Positions 7,238 to 9,763 of a stretch of 9,763 bases of DNA are shown here, in pieces. Location of the stretch: the NCBI GenBank assembly GCA_903879875.1, contig CAIRNC010000323.1, positions 1 through 9,763 on the forward strand. Direction: 5' to 3'. The position numbers were made by a program, and so were the translations under genes. The stretch comes from an uncultured Bacteroidota bacterium (GTDB lineage: Bacteria > Bacteroidota > Bacteroidia > Flavobacteriales > Flavobacteriaceae). Numbering within the stretch: the first letter of the stretch is position 1; each line of letters begins with the position of its first letter. The notes under the pieces were generated by a model. The model had not been told where the DNA came from. It saw only the letters and a program-made list of their open reading frames with translations, and made no database searches.

Positions 7238-7277
7238 GCGAAATATTTAGAATAAAAAATATAGAATTAATAAATAC

Positions 7278-7347
7278 GTTTCAAGTATAAAGTTTCAAGC
7301 TGTAATTAGCAACCGGAAACTTGAAAGCTGAAAGGTTTAAAACAAAA
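7278..7347. repeat. degenerate 7-bp periodic repeat before lepB
   Basis: Read in one phase from 7278, ten consecutive 7-mers all end in AA, and six of them begin with G (for example GTTTCAA twice, CTTGAAA, GCTGAAA). GTTTCAAG occurs at 7278 and 7292, exactly two periods apart. The words in the right half are the complements of those in the left half: TTTCAAGT (7279-7286) pairs with ACTTGAAA (7319-7326) over a 32-base loop. The block fills most of the 115-bp gap between dapB and lepB and ends 5 bp before the lepB ATG. It could come from expanded and decayed heptamer repeats, and its RNA could fold weakly. TACGTTTC at 7275-7282 resembles a -7 box with one mismatch. Confidence 0.55.
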
Positions 7348-7352
7348 AAATT

Positions 7353-9044
7353 ATGACACTTATTCAATGGTTTATTTTATTTCTTATAGTTCAAGTGGTT
7401 CATTTTGCAGGAACTTGGAAATTATATAAAAAAGCGGGAAGAAAATCTTGGGAAGCAGCCATTCCGGTTTACAATGCAATAGTTTTAATGAAAATCATCA
7501 ACCGTTCTAGTTGGTGGACTATTTTATTGTTTTTACCCGTAATCAATCTGATTATGTTTCCCGTAATTTGGGTAGAAACGTTGAGAAGTTTTGGGAAAAA
7601 TTCAAATCAGGATACGCTATTAGTTTTGGCCACATTAGGGCTTTATATCTATTATGTAAATTATACCCAAGAGGTAACTTATGTAGAAAACAGAAGCTTG
7701 GTTTCTACTACCAAAACTGGTGACACCATTAGCTCTTTGCTTTTTGCAGTAGTTGTAGCTACATTAGTTCACACTTATATTATGCAACCCTTTACTATCC
7801 CATCGGCTTCCTTAGAACGTTCGTTATTGATTGGTGACTTTTTATTTGTAAGCAAATACAATTATGGTGCGCGTGTACCAATGACAACAATAGCATTGCC
7901 AATGATTCATGATTCGATTCCAAAAACGAAGCGCACATCTTATCTTAATTTTCCGCAATTGCCTTATTTTAGATTACCTGGTTTTGAAAAAATCGAGAAG
8001 AATGACATCGTCGTTTTCAATTGGCCATGTGATACCGTGTATCGATTTTTTGATACTTCAGGTAGAAAAGCAGTGATAAAACCGATTGATAAAAAATCAA
8101 ATTATGTAAAAAGATGCCAAGGTACTCCGGGCGATAATTTACAAATCATAAACGGAATTGTGCATATTAATGGGAAAGAGTTAATCTTGCCTGAAAGAGC
8201 CAAAGCACAATTTATTCATACCGTTTATGCTGCCAAAGAAGGCGTTTCGAGTACCGTTTTAGCTGAAACTGGTTCAACAGATTACACGCATTCCTACATA
8301 ATTAAACCTACAAGTGAAGATCAAATTAATGCTTTGCAACCTTATGTAATAAACGCTTCTCCAAATCCTGACAAGTCATATACTGTGCTTACTGGATACA
8401 AAGGAATTCCAGCTAAAGTAATTGCAAGTACAGGACTTTATGCACAAGAAATTTATCCGCCAAAATCGGATGTAAACCTAACCTTAAAAGATGCTGAGGC
8501 TTTGCGTAAAAAAACAGGAATAGATTCAGTTGTTCGTATGGTTGAGCCTGTTGATAGTCGTATATTTCCTCATGATGGCAAATGGTCTGCTGATAATTTT
8601 GGACCAATTTTAATTCCGCAAGAAGGTAAAACAGTACAATTGAATGCGGAGAACTTACCGCTTTACAAAAGAATCATTGCAACGTATGAAAAAAATGATT
8701 TGAAAGTGAATGGTTCAGAAATTAGAATTAATGGTCAAGTCGCAAATTCCTACACCTTCAAACAAAATTATTATTGGATGATGGGAGACAATCGTCACCG
8801 TTCAGAAGACAGCCGTTATTGGGGTTTTGTACCCGAAGATCATATTGTTGGAAAACCAGTTTTTATTTGGATGAGTATTGACGGCATCAATGACGGTTTC
8901 AAAAATTGGAAAATTCGCTGGGACAGATTGTTTACAACCGTTAGTGGCGAAGGAGAACCTTATTCGTATTTCAAGTTTTTCTTAATGGGATTAGTGGCTT
9001 ATTTTGGAATTTCCTTTTTTATGAACAGTAGAAAGAAAGCATAA
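7353..9044 (+). CDS. lepB: signal peptidase I (S26 family) with N-terminal DUF5684-like membrane domain
   Basis: This is the membrane-anchored Ser/Lys protease that removes signal peptides from secreted proteins. The 563-residue protein begins with a hydrophobic part of three likely membrane spans (about 3-20, 53-73, 86-104). Its KAGRKSWEAAIPVYN segment (27-41) resembles the DUF5684 domain often fused to LepB in Bacteroidota. A further span at 125-143 leads into the catalytic domain. S153 (IPSASLERSL) is the likely nucleophile, with Leu154 where most families have Met. DIVVFNWP at 218-225 is box C, YVKRCQGTPGD at 251-261 carries the general base K253, and MGDNRHRSEDSRYWG at 477-491 is box E. 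Boxes D and E are separated by about 215 residues, much more than in the compact Gram-positive enzymes, which implies a large periplasmic cap. A C-terminal span at about 540-557 ends in RKKA. The ATG follows an A-rich leader. The gene is co-directional with dapB. Confidence 0.93.
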   Translation: MTLIQWFILFLIVQVVHFAGTWKLYKKAGRKSWEAAIPVYNAIVLMKIINRSSWWTILLFLPVINLIMFPVIWVETLRSFGKNSNQDTLLVLATLGLYIYYVNYTQEVTYVENRSLVSTTKTGDTISSLLFAVVVATLVHTYIMQPFTIPSASLERSLLIGDFLFVSKYNYGARVPMTTIALPMIHDSIPKTKRTSYLNFPQLPYFRLPGFEKIEKNDIVVFNWPCDTVYRFFDTSGRKAVIKPIDKKSNYVKRCQGTPGDNLQIINGIVHINGKELILPERAKAQFIHTVYAAKEGVSSTVLAETGSTDYTHSYIIKPTSEDQINALQPYVINASPNPDKSYTVLTGYKGIPAKVIASTGLYAQEIYPPKSDVNLTLKDAEALRKKTGIDSVVRMVEPVDSRIFPHDGKWSADNFGPILIPQEGKTVQLNAENLPLYKRIIATYEKNDLKVNGSEIRINGQVANSYTFKQNYYWMMGDNRHRSEDSRYWGFVPEDHIVGKPVFIWMSIDGINDGFKNWKIRWDRLFTTVSGEGEPYSYFKFFLMGLVAYFGISFFMNSRKKA

Positions 9045-9046
9045 AA

Positions 9047-9110
9047 AGTTTAGGAGGTTTAAAAGTTTATGAAGTTTATAACCCTCCTAAACTCATAACC
9101 TTATAACCCT
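9047..9110. repeat. inverted and direct repeat block between lepB and the WbqC gene
   Basis: The arms AGTTTAGGAGG (9047-9057) and CCTCCTAAACT (9083-9093) are a perfect 11-bp inverted repeat with a 25-base loop. Inside and around it the word GTTTA recurs at 9048, 9057, 9065 and 9074, and its complement-like words TAAAC/TAACC occur at 9088, 9096 and 9104. TTATAACCCT is directly repeated at 9076-9085 and 9101-9110. There is no T run after the hairpin, so a standard intrinsic terminator is doubtful, but the transcript could fold here. The style (short words, then their complements) resembles the block before lepB. Confidence 0.55.
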
Positions 9111-9118
9111 TTTAAAAA

Positions 9119-9730
9119 ATGAACCTTCTTTTACATCCCTCCTACTTTCCCTCTATAAGTCAGTTTGTTGCTATGGCGCAGGCTGATAAAATTACGTTTG
9201 AAATGGAAGATAATTTCCAGAAACAAACCAATCGCAACCGAATGTACATTTATAGTCCAAACGGGATTCAGTTGTTGAATATTCCAATAAAACACAGTAG
9301 AGAAACACATCAAAAAACCAAAGATATTCGTCTGGAAACCGCTTTCGATTGGCAAAAACAACACTTTAAATCATTAGAAGCTGCTTATAGAAGTTCTCCT
9401 TTTTTTGAGTTTTTTGAAGATGCTATTCAGCCAATTTTTGAAAAAAAACATACGTTTTTGATGGATTTGAATTTTCAAACTATTGAAATTGTTGCCAAAT
9501 GTTTGCGAATGGAACTCTCCTATCAAAAAACGGAGGAATACTTTCACGAAGCGCCTCTTTTTCTAGACCACCGCGCCTTAATTAATGGTAAAAAAGACAC
9601 AACACAACTTACCCCCTACACACAAGTTTTTGAAGAAAAACAAGGTTTTATATCTAATTTAAGTATTTTAGATTTATTATTCAACGAAGGACGCTTTGCA
9701 CTCGATTATTTGAAGAAGCAAAAGTTTTAA
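9119..9730 (+). CDS. WbqC-family protein
   Basis: This is a 203-residue cytosolic protein of the WbqC-like family (named after a gene in O-antigen clusters); its biochemical activity is not firmly known. Evidence includes the HPSYFPSISQF start (6-16), FEMEDNFQKQTNRNRMYI (27-44), LLNIPIKH (52-59), and the closing LSILDLLFNEG motif (181-191), all in the order I recall for flavobacterial members. There is no signal peptide or membrane span. The start ATG sits directly after an A-rich leader. In this window it follows lepB rather than sugar-nucleotide or glycosyltransferase genes, so context does not support an O-antigen role. The frame is complete with stop TAA at 9728-9730. The remaining 33 bp to the window end show no feature. 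Confidence 0.85.
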   Translation: MNLLLHPSYFPSISQFVAMAQADKITFEMEDNFQKQTNRNRMYIYSPNGIQLLNIPIKHSRETHQKTKDIRLETAFDWQKQHFKSLEAAYRSSPFFEFFEDAIQPIFEKKHTFLMDLNFQTIEIVAKCLRMELSYQKTEEYFHEAPLFLDHRALINGKKDTTQLTPYTQVFEEKQGFISNLSILDLLFNEGRFALDYLKKQKF

Positions 9731-9763
9731 CTTAAAATTCGTTTAGTACGTCGAAGCTGAAAA

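Noticed and set aside
9052..9098. AGGAGG followed by a 9-codon frame starting with ATG at 9069 (MKFITLLNS), as a possible leader peptide
   Set aside because: Bacteroidota generally do not rely on Shine-Dalgarno sequences, the spacing of 11 nt is long, and the AGGAGG is half of an inverted repeat in a word-repeat block, which explains it better.

Overview
The window reads as ordinary chromosomal housekeeping DNA from a member of the Flavobacteriaceae (Bacteroidota), most likely Flavobacterium or a close relative. The evidence is the low G+C content, A-rich leaders in front of start codons instead of Shine-Dalgarno sequences, a -7 box of the Bacteroidota type (TAnnTTTG), and protein types and gene order familiar from that group. 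I see no rRNA, tRNA, CRISPR array, transposase or phage gene.

Layout. Bases 1-134 are an unresolved edge that may hold the end of a neighbouring gene. gyrB (DNA gyrase B) lies on the minus strand at 135-2075. A 355-bp AT-rich divergent intergenic region follows, carrying the gyrB promoter and a perfect 9-bp-arm inverted repeat. Everything else is on the plus strand: asnB (glutamine-hydrolysing asparagine synthetase), a strong intrinsic terminator, then parA, parB, a DUF5683-type exported protein, dapB, lepB (signal peptidase I) and a WbqC-family protein.

How the genes relate. parA, parB, the DUF5683 gene and dapB are packed with gaps of 3, -1 and 11 nt and probably form one operon. It joins chromosome segregation (ParA/ParB) with lysine and diaminopimelate synthesis for peptidoglycan (DapB). 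lepB follows after 115 bp and the WbqC gene after a further 74 bp. Both of these gaps are filled with short degenerate repeated words and inverted repeats rather than a clear terminator, so transcription may continue through them.

Nothing here looks like a new defence, mobile or biosynthetic system. The points most worth a second look are the uncharacterised exported protein whose GTG start shares one base with the parB stop codon, the 7-bp periodic DNA before lepB, the inverted-repeat block before the WbqC gene, and a TTAACA/TGTTAA dyad upstream of parA with a looser relative upstream of gyrB.
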